A stretch of DNA of 64,000 bases from Punica granatum. Lineage: Eukaryota; Streptophyta; Magnoliopsida; Myrtales; Lythraceae. The stretch lies in contig NW_022204162.1 in the NCBI RefSeq assembly GCF_007655135.1, forward strand, positions 16,132 through 80,131. The letters run 5' to 3'. The position numbers and the translations under genes were made by a program. Shown here piece after piece: positions 1-9,153 of this stretch. The notes beneath the pieces are model-generated. The model made no database searches, was not told the origin of the DNA, and was given only the letters and a program-made list of their open reading frames with translations. Each line of letters opens with the position of its first letter. The stretch's first letter is position 1.

Positions 1-31
1 GGAGCCCGAAGAATAAAGAATACACAAGTGT
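1..31 (-). other. Start of element A 3' UTR
   Basis: The 31 bases left of the pol stop match the sequence just past the integrase stop of element B (about 38317-38345). This is therefore the beginning of A's 3' untranslated region. Confidence 0.7.
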
Positions 32-1485
32 TCACGGATAATACTTCTTAATGGCGTCAGCGTTGACGGGAAGGGCATTTTCAGTGCCGTCCATGTCGCT
101 CAAGACGACCGCTCCTCCGGAGAAAACCTCTTTGACGACGAAGGGGCCATCGTATTTGTACGAGAACTTCCCTCGAGAGTCCGGCGTGACGTGTAGGACT
201 TTCCTCAAAACGAGGTCGCCGGGGTTGAAATCGCGATGGCGGACTCTTGCGTTGAAGGCTCGAGCCATTCTTTGTTGATAGCACTGTCCGTGGCATAGCG
301 CTTTCGGCCTCTTCTCATCAATGAAATTTAACTGTTCGTACCGCTGCTTTGCCCATTCCGCGTCTTCAAGCTCGGCCTCGGCAAGAATCCTCATGGAAGG
401 GATCTCTACTTCGATTGGGAGGACGGCCTCCATGCCATAGACTAGCGAGTACGGGGTTGCCCCGGTTGAGGTCCGTATGGATGTACGGTACGCCAAGAGT
501 GCATAGGGGAGCATCTCGTGCCAATCCTTATAGTTCACCGTCATTTTTTCGATGATCTTTTTAATGTTCTTATTCGCCGCTTCCACTGCACCCTTCATTT
601 GGGGACGGTACGGGGTGGAATTGCGGTGTCGGATTTTGAATTGTGCACAAAGCTCGTCGATGACCTTGTTGTTCAGGTTCTTGGCGTTGTCTGTGATGAT
701 TGTCGCAGGGACCCCGTATTGGGCAATGACGTCGCGTCTGAGAAAACGGGCCACGGCCTTTGCGGTGACTGACGCAAGAGTGACGGCTTCGATCCACTTG
801 GTAAAGTAGTCAATCGCCACCAAAATGAACATGTGACCGTTGGACGCTTTGGGGTTGATCGGGCCGATCACATCCATTCCCCACATTGAAAAAGGCCATG
901 GTGCCGTCATGGGGCGCAATTCGTTGGGCGGCGCTTTGATTTGATCGGCGTAGACCTGACATCGGTGACAATGCCTGACATGCTTTACACAATCAGTCTC
1001 CATGGTGGACCAATAATAACCCAAGCGCATGATCTTCTTAGCAAGCATGAGGCCGTTCATGTGAGGTCCACAGTTTCCCCCGTGCACTTCCTCCATGAGA
1101 CGTCGCGATTCGTGCTCGTCGATGCATCGGAGGAGTGTGGAGTCGAAGGAGCGGCGGTAAAGTATCTCGCCGCTCAAGAAGTAGTGTATCGCGAGGCGTC
1201 TGAGAGTCTTCCGATCGCGGCGGTCGGCGAATGGGGGGTATTGGCCGGTTCGCAGAAGGTTCTTGATGTCTTCATACCACGGCTTCGCCTCGGATGCTTC
1301 AATCGCGTTGCAATGTGCCGGTCCTTCTGCTATCTCGATCTCGAGGGGCTCGATAAGGTTCTCCCTCGTGATGCTCACCATGGAGGCGAGCGTCGCAAGC
1401 GCGTCCGCGAATTGATTTGTCATGCGCGGAGTATAGGTGAATGAGATGTCCTCGAAGTTCTCGGTTAACTTCTCGAGGTACTCGT
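32..1485 (-). pseudogene. pol: Element A pol, 3' part: end of second RNase H plus integrase (split by element C)
   Basis: This is the C-terminal piece of A's polyprotein; the upstream part resumes at 23818. It starts at the fifth-base TSD inside the archaeal-type RNase H, keeping the last catalytic Asp (NQFADALA). Next come the H2C2 zinc-binding region (HxxNCGPH...CHRCQ), the integrase core with Asp in WGMDVIGPI, Asp in ITDNAKNL and Glu in GAVEAANKN, and a C-terminal GDLVLRKVLH...DGPFVVKEV module without a chromodomain. The stop is at 32-34. There is no internal stop, so the gene is broken only by the insertion. One change near the catalytic Glu (QMKG, where B and C have QMNG) is visible. In the intact element the enzyme would insert cDNA into chromosomes. 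Confidence 0.93.
1481..1485. repeat. Left target site duplication of element C (CTCGT)
   Basis: CTCGT directly precedes the TG of the left LTR and recurs at 23818-23822 directly after the CA of the right LTR. Five bases is the usual Ty3/gypsy duplication. Confidence 0.95.
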
Positions 1486-3409
1486 TGTCAGCACCCCATT
1501 TTGGCTCACCATTCCAAACAACGATATTAGCAATGATCCAAGCCACGACTTGAGCAGAACACAGAAAACGGCTCGACAGAGCAAGAAATCACGATTCATC
1601 CTCAAGTTGGCAAAATTGAGCAAATGACCCATGGACATGACAGAAGGACTCTACGGGTCACCAAAGGGCAACAGAGCGACCAGAGTGCTCAACAATGTCC
1701 AAAACCGGCATTTTCAGTGTACTACACGGACGGTACTATTTTCCGATAGTTCGCTCGGTCGTCGGAAGATAGTAAATATTAGACTCCAAAAATCCACATC
1801 AGTGCCAAAAAGATGGAAAATGTTTTCAAAGGCATTTTGCAAATCATCTGCTCTATACAGAACAATTTTCTGTATACAGACAACTTTTCAGTGGAAGTCC
1901 AAAAATGTCGGTTTCTCAGAGGAAAGTTAATGCCAAATATCAGACGCGGCCATGCCCCATCAGCACACTGAGCATGAATAATGCTTCAGATTGTCTTTTG
2001 GAAGTCACACAGACACTTCAAATGACTTCCGAACGGCAAAACAAGCATATCCCTCTTCAGAAGAGCATAGTCGGAGAATGGTCTGATGGAATTACGGCAA
2101 ACGAAGTTCATACCGCATTGCCCAGAAAACTCTACCAGACATTCACAATTGGGCAAAACAGACAGCAAAACCCTTCGCGGTTTCCCGAGTAACCTCCGAA
2201 GAGCGGAAATGACCATTTTCAGTGGAAATCCATATCCGGAGGTCCTCTTTGGGGAAACTAGACGCCGAATGCTTACGTTACACAATGCTAGCCTCCTCAA
2301 GGCTCAATGTGGAATCGTCGGAATAAATCACTCGACTCATCTAGATCTCCCGAACAGTGCTTTAGAGGTCTCATATACACTCTTCAAGTCCTTGGAGGTC
2401 TGACCTTGACGAACAGAGATTACAGTAATCTTTGGAGTGCCTAAGCAACTCAGAAGTCATCCTGAGAAAACCAGTTTCGACCTCCTAGGACGTCTCCGGC
2501 CCCACGTTAGCATTACCGGCTTAAGGGATGATTGTTCACGTGGTCTGACAACTTATGTCAAAATGACCAACGTGAGATGCAGATACGAGATATGCTGTCA
2601 GAAGCGGACAACTTCGCCCTGATCACTTGCAATGGGCAAAATCGGCTTCCGAGCCTCACACACATCCGGGACATTTCTCAATGGAAAATGTCAATCTCGG
2701 GCTCATTAACTCCGTTTTCACGCGCATACCGGCAATTCGACGTTCAATTCGAACCACGAACTTCAAATACGCGACCAATCGAGACCCGAGTCTTTTCCCG
2801 GTTTCTCCTCACAAGCCGTGGGACCCACGGGCTGCCCAAGGGCAACCGCCCTTTGCCCCAAAGTTTTCGGCCTTTTCCTCTTCCTCCCTTGCCCTCACCT
2901 AGCCCAAAATATCTTTGGTCTTTCTAGTCAACACTCAAGCCATTAACTCCACCTCCATTAATGCTTCTTGGCTCTTCCTCATCAAGATACATGGAGGACA
3001 TTCATTCTCATCTCCATTAGGGCAACCGACTTTTGCTAATGAGGCCCTTAATGGTGCTTTGTTTTGCTTAATTGCTCATTAGCTTCACATATATATTGCC
3101 TACTTGTCATTAAGCTAATCACTCATGAAGCACACATGATCTTGCTAGTTTCTCCCTCTAGAAAATGCTCTCAACTTCTTAGGAACCAGCAGCAAGCAAA
3201 GAACTTCATGAAAACCAAGAACCAAGCCAAATATCTTTGGAGTTTAGGTCGGGATCCATAGCGGGCACTATTCCGACTTATATCCAAAATTCTTCAAACT
3301 TCATAGACGACATGTTTCGGACCCAAGGATTCCATTTCTGAACCCAGTTTTTTAGTTTGGAGTCGTTTGCTCATCGTTTTGGTCGTTTCGGGTGAAGTTG
3401 GAGCTCTCG

Positions 3410-3960
3410 GGTGAACAGTGACGCGTCACCAGCGTCACTAGCGTCCGTCACCGAGCGTCACCGAGCGCAACCCGCGTCCGTCACTGAGCGTCACCGAGCG
3501 CAACCCGCGTCCGTCACCGAGCGCAACCCGCGTCCGTCACCGAGCGTCACCAGCGTCCGTCACCGAGCACCCCAGCGTCCGTCACCCAGCGTCACAAGCG
3601 TCCGTCACCAGCGTCACCGAGCGCAACCCGCGACCGTCACCAGCGTCTGTCATCGAGCGCGCCCGTGCCCGTCACCAGCGCCCGTCATCAGCGCCTGTCA
3701 CCGAGCACCCCATCGTCCGTCATCGAGCACGCCCGTGCCTGTCATCCAGCGCGTCCGTGCCCGTCACCAGCACGCCAGTGTCCGTCACCCAGCGCGTTCG
3801 TGCCCGTCATCAGCACGCCCGTGCCTGTCACCATGCCGCCCGTGCCCGTCACCGAGCGCCACTAGCGCCCGTCATCGAGCACGCCCGTGCCCACCAGCGC
3901 CCGTTCGTACCCACCAGCGCCCGTCACCGTGCTTGACCGCGCCCGTGCACGTCCACCCTT
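3410..3960 (+). repeat. GC-rich minisatellite inside element C 5' LTR
   Basis: Irregular tandem array built from short words such as CGTCACCGAGCG, CAACCCGCGTC and CCCGTGCCCGTCACCAGC, roughly 10-30 bp per unit. The right LTR has the same array but longer (20350-21003), which explains most of the 128-bp difference in LTR length. The long Pro/Ser/Arg/His-rich open frames over it are low-complexity by-products. Confidence 0.9.
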
Positions 3961-5656
3961 GCACCCGAATACCCTTTTAAGGGTTCCACCGAGTCACCCG
4001 ACTCTCAAACACTTCCCCGACTCTTTCCTCGTATTCCGAGGCTAGGTAAAACATTTTTGACTTAGAGGAGTTAGGGCTTTTTATATTTTTGCATGGTTAT
4101 GGAGTATTATGGTGTTTCATGCATGTTTCACTTGCAAGATTTAATTTTTATACAATTTTATGTTATATTATGCATGTGCACTATCTTATGACTTGCTACC
4201 ATGTCGGAAAAGGGCTTGGATCATCGTAAAGAAGACTATCCCGACCCGACTATGGCAAATTAATTCTCGGCCAACTCTCTAAATGAGAGGGTTGAGACTT
4301 AAATTGCTCTTTTCGGGTTAAGATCGGTCTCCTTAGCCTATTCAAGTTAGTTTCCGAGTTTGTTTTATCATTATTGCATGCATGAAGCCGGTGTTATTTT
4401 ATCATTTTCCTTAATTAACACGTTTGTGAATGTTTGTATGTTTAAATGAGCTAAACAAATCGTGATAGAGCCGGCTTTTGTTAAAAAGGAGTGCTATTTA
4501 TCACGGTTGATGAGCATGCGAAAAATAATTAAACCATGATTAGGAAATCATTTGTGACTCGGATAGAGCCATGAGAACCTTCGGCCACCTTTCATAAGAT
4601 GAAGCCGAGGGCTTCTTGGCCTTCCTTGGGTCAAGAATGAGTTCCTTATCTCAAGTTTAATTCGTTGATCGGATGGTGTGAATTTTTACTTCAATGTCTT
4701 TACGATTCCTATGTTAAAGTATCATGTAAAGACTCTTTTAAACGAAGCATGCATGGATTCGAGTATCGATGACTCATTCGGGTCCATTCGGTTACGAGGG
4801 TAGTTTCGGTCATTGGACCAAATTATCCTCGATCCTTATGGAATCGTCTTGGTCGTCGAATCACGAATCGTTTTCACAATTAATGCATTCGGCACAACCC
4901 TTAAGCATTAATTCCACAAACGGGTTAATCGGGACGCTCACATGATTAAAACCACTTCACACTGATAAAGTTTACCCGAATTGGACATTAACTGATAACT
5001 CGCGTCGACGAGTCGTCAAAGGACGTTAGTGCCCTTTTCAAACTTATCAATTTCAAAACCCGAAACACGCGGTCCGATATAGCATGGACGTCTAAAAAGG
5101 GCTTCTGTGTCTCAACTTGAGTTTTTACCTGATTCTAGGTAGCTTAGGTCACGATACAGAAGATCTTTCTAGATCACTTCCGGGTAGATCGACCGGTTCC
5201 TTGGCTTTTCCGGGGTTCTTGCACAACCCTGGACGATCCAGGGATTTGGTTGACACCGGCTACAGGCCGAGGTGGCCCGCACTGCGATGTTTTCCCCTTT
5301 TCTGAGAACAATTTTCAAATAAAGGGCAAAATCGTCTTTTCACAATTCAGCGACACCCATAGGGTTAGCATAACAGAAACACTACAGTACGGGATAAGAA
5401 TGGGCTACCTGTTCAGGTGCAGGTTCATCTGCATAGCCTTTTCTTATCTAACTGATGAGTTTCTGTTATCCTAACATAGACTCGGGTCACTAGAATGGTT
5501 ATCTCTGTCAGAAAACATGCGAAATGCCGATTAACCTTTCACTTGACCTAACCAAAAACTAGATAATGGTTAGGAAGAATTCTAGATTCCAAATCTAGAG
5601 TCAAAACACGAGTTTGGTTAATTCAGTGGTAATTCAGTGTCACAATACAGAACAAC

Positions 5657-5664
5657 TATAAAAG
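5657..5664 (+). promoter_or_regulatory. Candidate TATA box of element C 5' LTR
   Basis: TATAAAAG lies about 1.1 kb before the LTR end and is preserved in the right LTR at 22721-22728. Transcription would then start near 5690, giving U3 of about 4.2 kb and R-U5 of about 1.06 kb. The matching place in A and B lacks a good TATA word, so this is a single-family prediction. Confidence 0.4.
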
Positions 5665-5915
5665 CAATCCACACACCTGAGATTTGACTCTCTTTGTCAA
5701 GTTCTCAAAACAAAGTCGAATGCTAAAACGTTGGCACATGTCTGATTGTTTAGCATATAGCATTTGCTTGCAAAAACACCCCTGGGTTAATAATCTGTTA
5801 ATTCACGTAAACACGACAATAACAAACACTTTGTCTGTTATTAACATGTTGCGTGTTATTTTTCCGCACCTGTTTGCCATGCGGGTCGAGCCTGATCCCT
5901 AGGCCGAATAATATT

Positions 5916-5999
5916 AGGGTTCAACGCCCTAATCATCGAGCACAGGGTCCAACACCCTAATCAACACTCACAGGGTCCAACGCCCTATTCAGCGAGAGC
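5916..5999 (+). repeat. Three 28-bp tandem repeats in element C 5' LTR
   Basis: Three consecutive 28-base units each begin AGGGT(T/C)CAAC(G/A)CCCTA. Within each unit AGGGT and ACCCT/GCCCT can pair as a short hairpin. The same triplet is present in the right LTR near 22979-23063. Confidence 0.8.
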
Positions 6000-6432
6000 G
6001 TCCATTGAATTTCAGTTCTTCGGTCTTTTCCCTAAACTCACGGTGAGTTAGAGTGGAATAATAACCGAACGCGAAACGACTGGAATTCGACCCTTTTGTA
6101 ATTTGTATTTATTGTTTTGAGAGCATTGTAAGGATTCTATTTGGTATATTTATTCTGTAAGAATTCCAGTCGGAGAGCGAACTGTCCGAGAGTCGAATTA
6201 ATCGAATCGGTTTAATGCTTGCCCAGACACAAGTAAATCCAAGATTTCGCGGTTCTGGTTCACGCAGGGATTCAATCTCCATGGTTCGATGAACTGTAAC
6301 GCAAGATTGTGAACCAATTCCCCGACATATAGATTTACTTCTCTCTCGGCTTCTCAACCGACATCGTTTAATTCATCGAGTTTACGGTGTCAAAACGTGC
6401 GTGCCGAGCGCAACTTAATTCACGCGGTAAAT

Positions 6433-6495
6433 AATAAAACATGCAAGCCTAGCAAACCAGAGTACCGAAAGGGCTTGATATAGGCCCGCACGTAA
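6433..6495 (+). promoter_or_regulatory. Candidate poly(A) signal and remains of conserved LTR hairpin
   Basis: AATAAA at 6433-6438 is followed about 35 bases on by the right arm CCCGCACG of a hairpin. The left arm (CGTGCGGG in the other LTR at 23538-23545) has been lost here and replaced by CTTG. The arrangement AATAAA, CAAGCCTAGC, hairpin also exists in reverse orientation in A and B LTRs. Confidence 0.45.
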
Positions 6496-6752
6496 CATGA
6501 ACCCCCGAACACGGACTTTCCGGTTCCGCACAGATCAATGCCTTAACAACAAACTAGGTGTTCCATACCCCTAGACCCGGGTAACTTATCCGCCCTCGAC
6601 CTTCGGGTCGTAAAATGATAAGTGGCGACTCCTTCTCTCACGCGTGTCCGACGCGCGTCCCCACGGGAAGGTGGACGTTCCGACCAAGCCCCGCAATCCA
6701 AAAGCGCGCAATGCGGGCCCCGAGGAGAGTCCACATTCGGGTCCGTACAGCT

Positions 6753-6770
6753 TGGCGACTCCACTGGGGA
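6753..6770 (+). other. Element C primer binding site
   Basis: TGGCGACTCCACTGGGGA begins three bases after the LTR end. The complement would end in CCA, as a tRNA 3' end must. Tat/Ogre elements are known to prime on a tRNA-Arg, and this word fits that from memory. The identical 18 bases occur at the same place in B (46357-46374) and A (55050-55067), both reverse strand. Confidence 0.9.
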
Positions 6771-7359
6771 CATACTTAGTGGGTTCAGGCTCGATTCGTT
6801 TGCTTGCTTGCATGTTCATTTACCGCTTCCTGCAATTTTCCGCTTATCTACTTTATGCACCTTTACTTTCTGCACTTGCATTACATCATTCTAGTGGATT
6901 TAGGTACCTCGCCTGAAATCCCACAGGCGCCGATTTAGGAAGCTAGGTTAGACAGGGGTTCGAAGTAGGGGTACGGCGCGCGGTTCGACTGTCGCTTAGG
7001 CCTTGAAAAGAATCCCGCTCGATTTCAAGGAATTGACGCCCTTGAATCGAGAGCCCCCATCCCTAGTTAGTGGTTTTCCCAGTAGAACACTGAAACCATG
7101 CATAAACAGGGACCGTCATGCTGGACCAAAAATAACCTTCACGCCGCCAACTGACCCAAAAGTTGAGTCTTTGAGTCGGCTCGTAGTTTTTTTTTTAGGC
7201 GAGCCTTTTGTTGTTTTCACTAAAGGAGTGTTGTATAATGTAAAGAACTCGTGCTATAATTTATTTTCTGCACCTGCATGCATATTTTCAAAACAAACTA
7301 GGACATTGCATCAGTTTGTTTATAAACATTAAACCAATATCTTATCCATTTAGGTAAGA
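6771..7359 (+). other. Element C leader with conserved stem-loop
   Basis: Untranslated leader between PBS and ORF1. About 7015-7125 is strikingly conserved in A and B, far more than the neighbouring leader. It contains a stem at 7018-7030 pairing with 7040-7051 (CTCGATTTCAAGG with CCTTGAATCGAG, one bulged base) around a 9-nt loop. A short frame from 7003 over this block is also partly kept in A and B, but nucleotide conservation alone could explain it. Packaging or dimerisation of genomic RNA is the obvious candidate role, by position only. Confidence 0.7.
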
Positions 7360-8856
7360 ATGGATCGCCCGCGTCCCTGTCCTAGGCTGGATATCATCAT
7401 CACACCGTCTGCGGACATTACTCGCCTTTGGAACATATTCCGCTCAGTAGACCGTGCATTCCTCCGGCTCTTCATAGGAGACCTACCATTACTCGCCGAT
7501 TTTCCCATTGATTGGACCCTACTCAGAACTGCTATTAGTTTTTGGGACACTCAGCGAGCCGTTTTCAGCTTTCATGGGACAGAGTTAGCCCCTACAGTAG
7601 AAGAATATGCGACACTTCTTCAGCTGTCTATACCGATTCATGACATCGTGGTGCCTAACCAGTTTGCCACAGTACAGAACAGACTAGCCATCCTTTTAGG
7701 TCTCCGCAACGAAGAAGTTCATTGCGAGCTGCAGTATGGAGGGGAGCACAGCATTAGGACCACATGGCTCATAGATTTCATACAGACCCGTGCTCTGAAT
7801 GCCACGGGAGAGTCTTATCAGCGGGACGCTTGTCACGGGTTTCTTTTACTCATCTTCGGGACTATGCTATTCCCGTACTCGTCGAACCTCACAGACGGGG
7901 CACTTGCTCAGGTCATCCTCCAAGTGGTAGGAGGCCATAGTTATGTGGAAGCCGTTTTGGCTGAGACCATTCGGTCTCTTGACTATGTACGAGAGAATCG
8001 ACGGGGCAGGATGAGAGGATCTCCACATCTGCTTCAGATCTGGCTTCTAGCACACATTAGACCGTTCGGCTTATCTCATCCTTTTTCATGTATCACTGAC
8101 GAGCGACCACTCATCGCTCGTTTACTTCATGTGTTTCGACCCTCCGACCGTAACTACACCGACTGGATGCAGTTTATGGAGGAGCTCACCCCAGCACAGT
8201 TTTTATGGACTACACGTTGGAATCCTGGCGGTCCCATGATCATGGGATGTCCTTCGATTATAGGACTTCCCTTAATCAGTCATTTAGGGAGCACACTTAT
8301 CTTTCCATCCCGAGTCATCAGACAACTCGGTGGGCTACAAGATATTTCTATAGAAGCAGATCGCACTTCACACCGCTTCAGGTGGGCAAACACCACAATT
8401 TCACTCCCGGATAGGATTCTACGGGTTAGAGAGGTCCGACGCTTATGGAGCACGCGCATCGTCCAGGAACTGTACTTCCCAGAGCATCCCACTGACGAGG
8501 AGCGAGCTTTCGCAGCTACAGCAGCGTATGTGATGCAGTTCCATCCATATGGATTCGCACCTGTTCGTCGGCTACGCATGCCACAGATGCTGCCGACATC
8601 GCACGCAGACATTTCAGATGCAGAGAGCTCAGTCCAAGGAGTCGTGCGCACAGAGCTGCAGGTTATTAGGGCAGAACGAGATCGTCTTCGCTGTGAGCTA
8701 GTGGATATTCGTGCAGAACTCACTAATCACAGAGAGCTTCAGAGCGAGTTGGTTCAAACTCGTGCACGCGTAGCCGGCCAAGACAGGGAGATAGCGCGTT
8801 TGAACGCTACGCTGGATCGAGCGCAGGCAAGAGCGCGCAGGATCTCCCACCCTTGA
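7360..8856 (+). CDS. Element C ORF1 protein, intact, 498 aa
   Basis: This is the extra ORF found upstream of gag in Tat/Ogre elements. It starts MDRPRPCPRLD; the same MDRP/MDRS start opens the B and A homologues. The first ~400 residues are globular, with well-kept blocks such as YQRDACHGFLLL, GGHSYVEA, RSLDYVRE, SPHLLQIWLLAHIRPF, SHLGSTLIFPSRVIRQLGGL and YFPEHPTDEERAF shared by all three elements. Residues about 428-492 form a charged heptad-like coiled coil (repeated RAE/RCEL/RAEL). I see no catalytic motif, zinc finger, signal peptide or membrane segment. Its role is unknown; related plant proteins are, as I recall, labelled as an uncharacterised DUF or plant-mobile-domain-like. It is the only intact ORF1 of the three, so C may have been the most recently active family. 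Confidence 0.9.
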   Translation: MDRPRPCPRLDIIITPSADITRLWNIFRSVDRAFLRLFIGDLPLLADFPIDWTLLRTAISFWDTQRAVFSFHGTELAPTVEEYATLLQLSIPIHDIVVPNQFATVQNRLAILLGLRNEEVHCELQYGGEHSIRTTWLIDFIQTRALNATGESYQRDACHGFLLLIFGTMLFPYSSNLTDGALAQVILQVVGGHSYVEAVLAETIRSLDYVRENRRGRMRGSPHLLQIWLLAHIRPFGLSHPFSCITDERPLIARLLHVFRPSDRNYTDWMQFMEELTPAQFLWTTRWNPGGPMIMGCPSIIGLPLISHLGSTLIFPSRVIRQLGGLQDISIEADRTSHRFRWANTTISLPDRILRVREVRRLWSTRIVQELYFPEHPTDEERAFAATAAYVMQFHPYGFAPVRRLRMPQMLPTSHADISDAESSVQGVVRTELQVIRAERDRLRCELVDIRAELTNHRELQSELVQTRARVAGQDREIARLNATLDRAQARARRISHP

Positions 8857-9153
8857 GCTCATTTGCTGAGCGTTTTTGCCTGTACAGAACCCGCGTAGCG
8901 CTCACTCAGCTACGGGTCGTAACAGTTGGCGGTTTAATGTTTATGTTTCCTTTTGAATAGACTGCCTTTGTAACGTGAATCAAGCTGATGTAATGGCATT
9001 AGTGTTTTTTTAAACTCATACATCTCACGCATTTATATATTGTCATTTACATCTCGAAGATGGTTAACACACAACAATTGCACTTATACACTTACACATA
9101 TATAGGTACTAACAACTGGCGTCGCATCGATACCCTACTCGGGCACGCGGAAA
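8857..9153 (+). other. Spacer between ORF1 and gag of element C
   Basis: About 300 bases with no gene. It is AT-rich toward the gag start. How gag is translated downstream of ORF1 is not visible; no splice pair stood out on reading. Confidence 0.6.

Larger units (their letters stand above)
1486..6749 (+). repeat. Element C 5' LTR (5264 bp)
   Basis: Begins TGTCAGCACCCCATTTTGG and ends GGGTCCGTACA immediately before the PBS. It matches 18426-23817 almost base for base; the visible differences are scattered substitutions, small indels and a shorter minisatellite (about 3410-3960 here). The LTR supplies the promoter and poly(A) signals. The many short open frames inside it show no recognisable protein and occur in both LTR copies simply because the LTRs are copies. 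A 4-kb stretch without genes is thus accounted for by LTR sequence. Confidence 0.95.

Noticed and set aside
1981..2403. Paired open frames at 1905-2403 and 18719-19343
   Set aside because: They sit in the two LTR copies of C and overlap on both strands; no recognisable protein.
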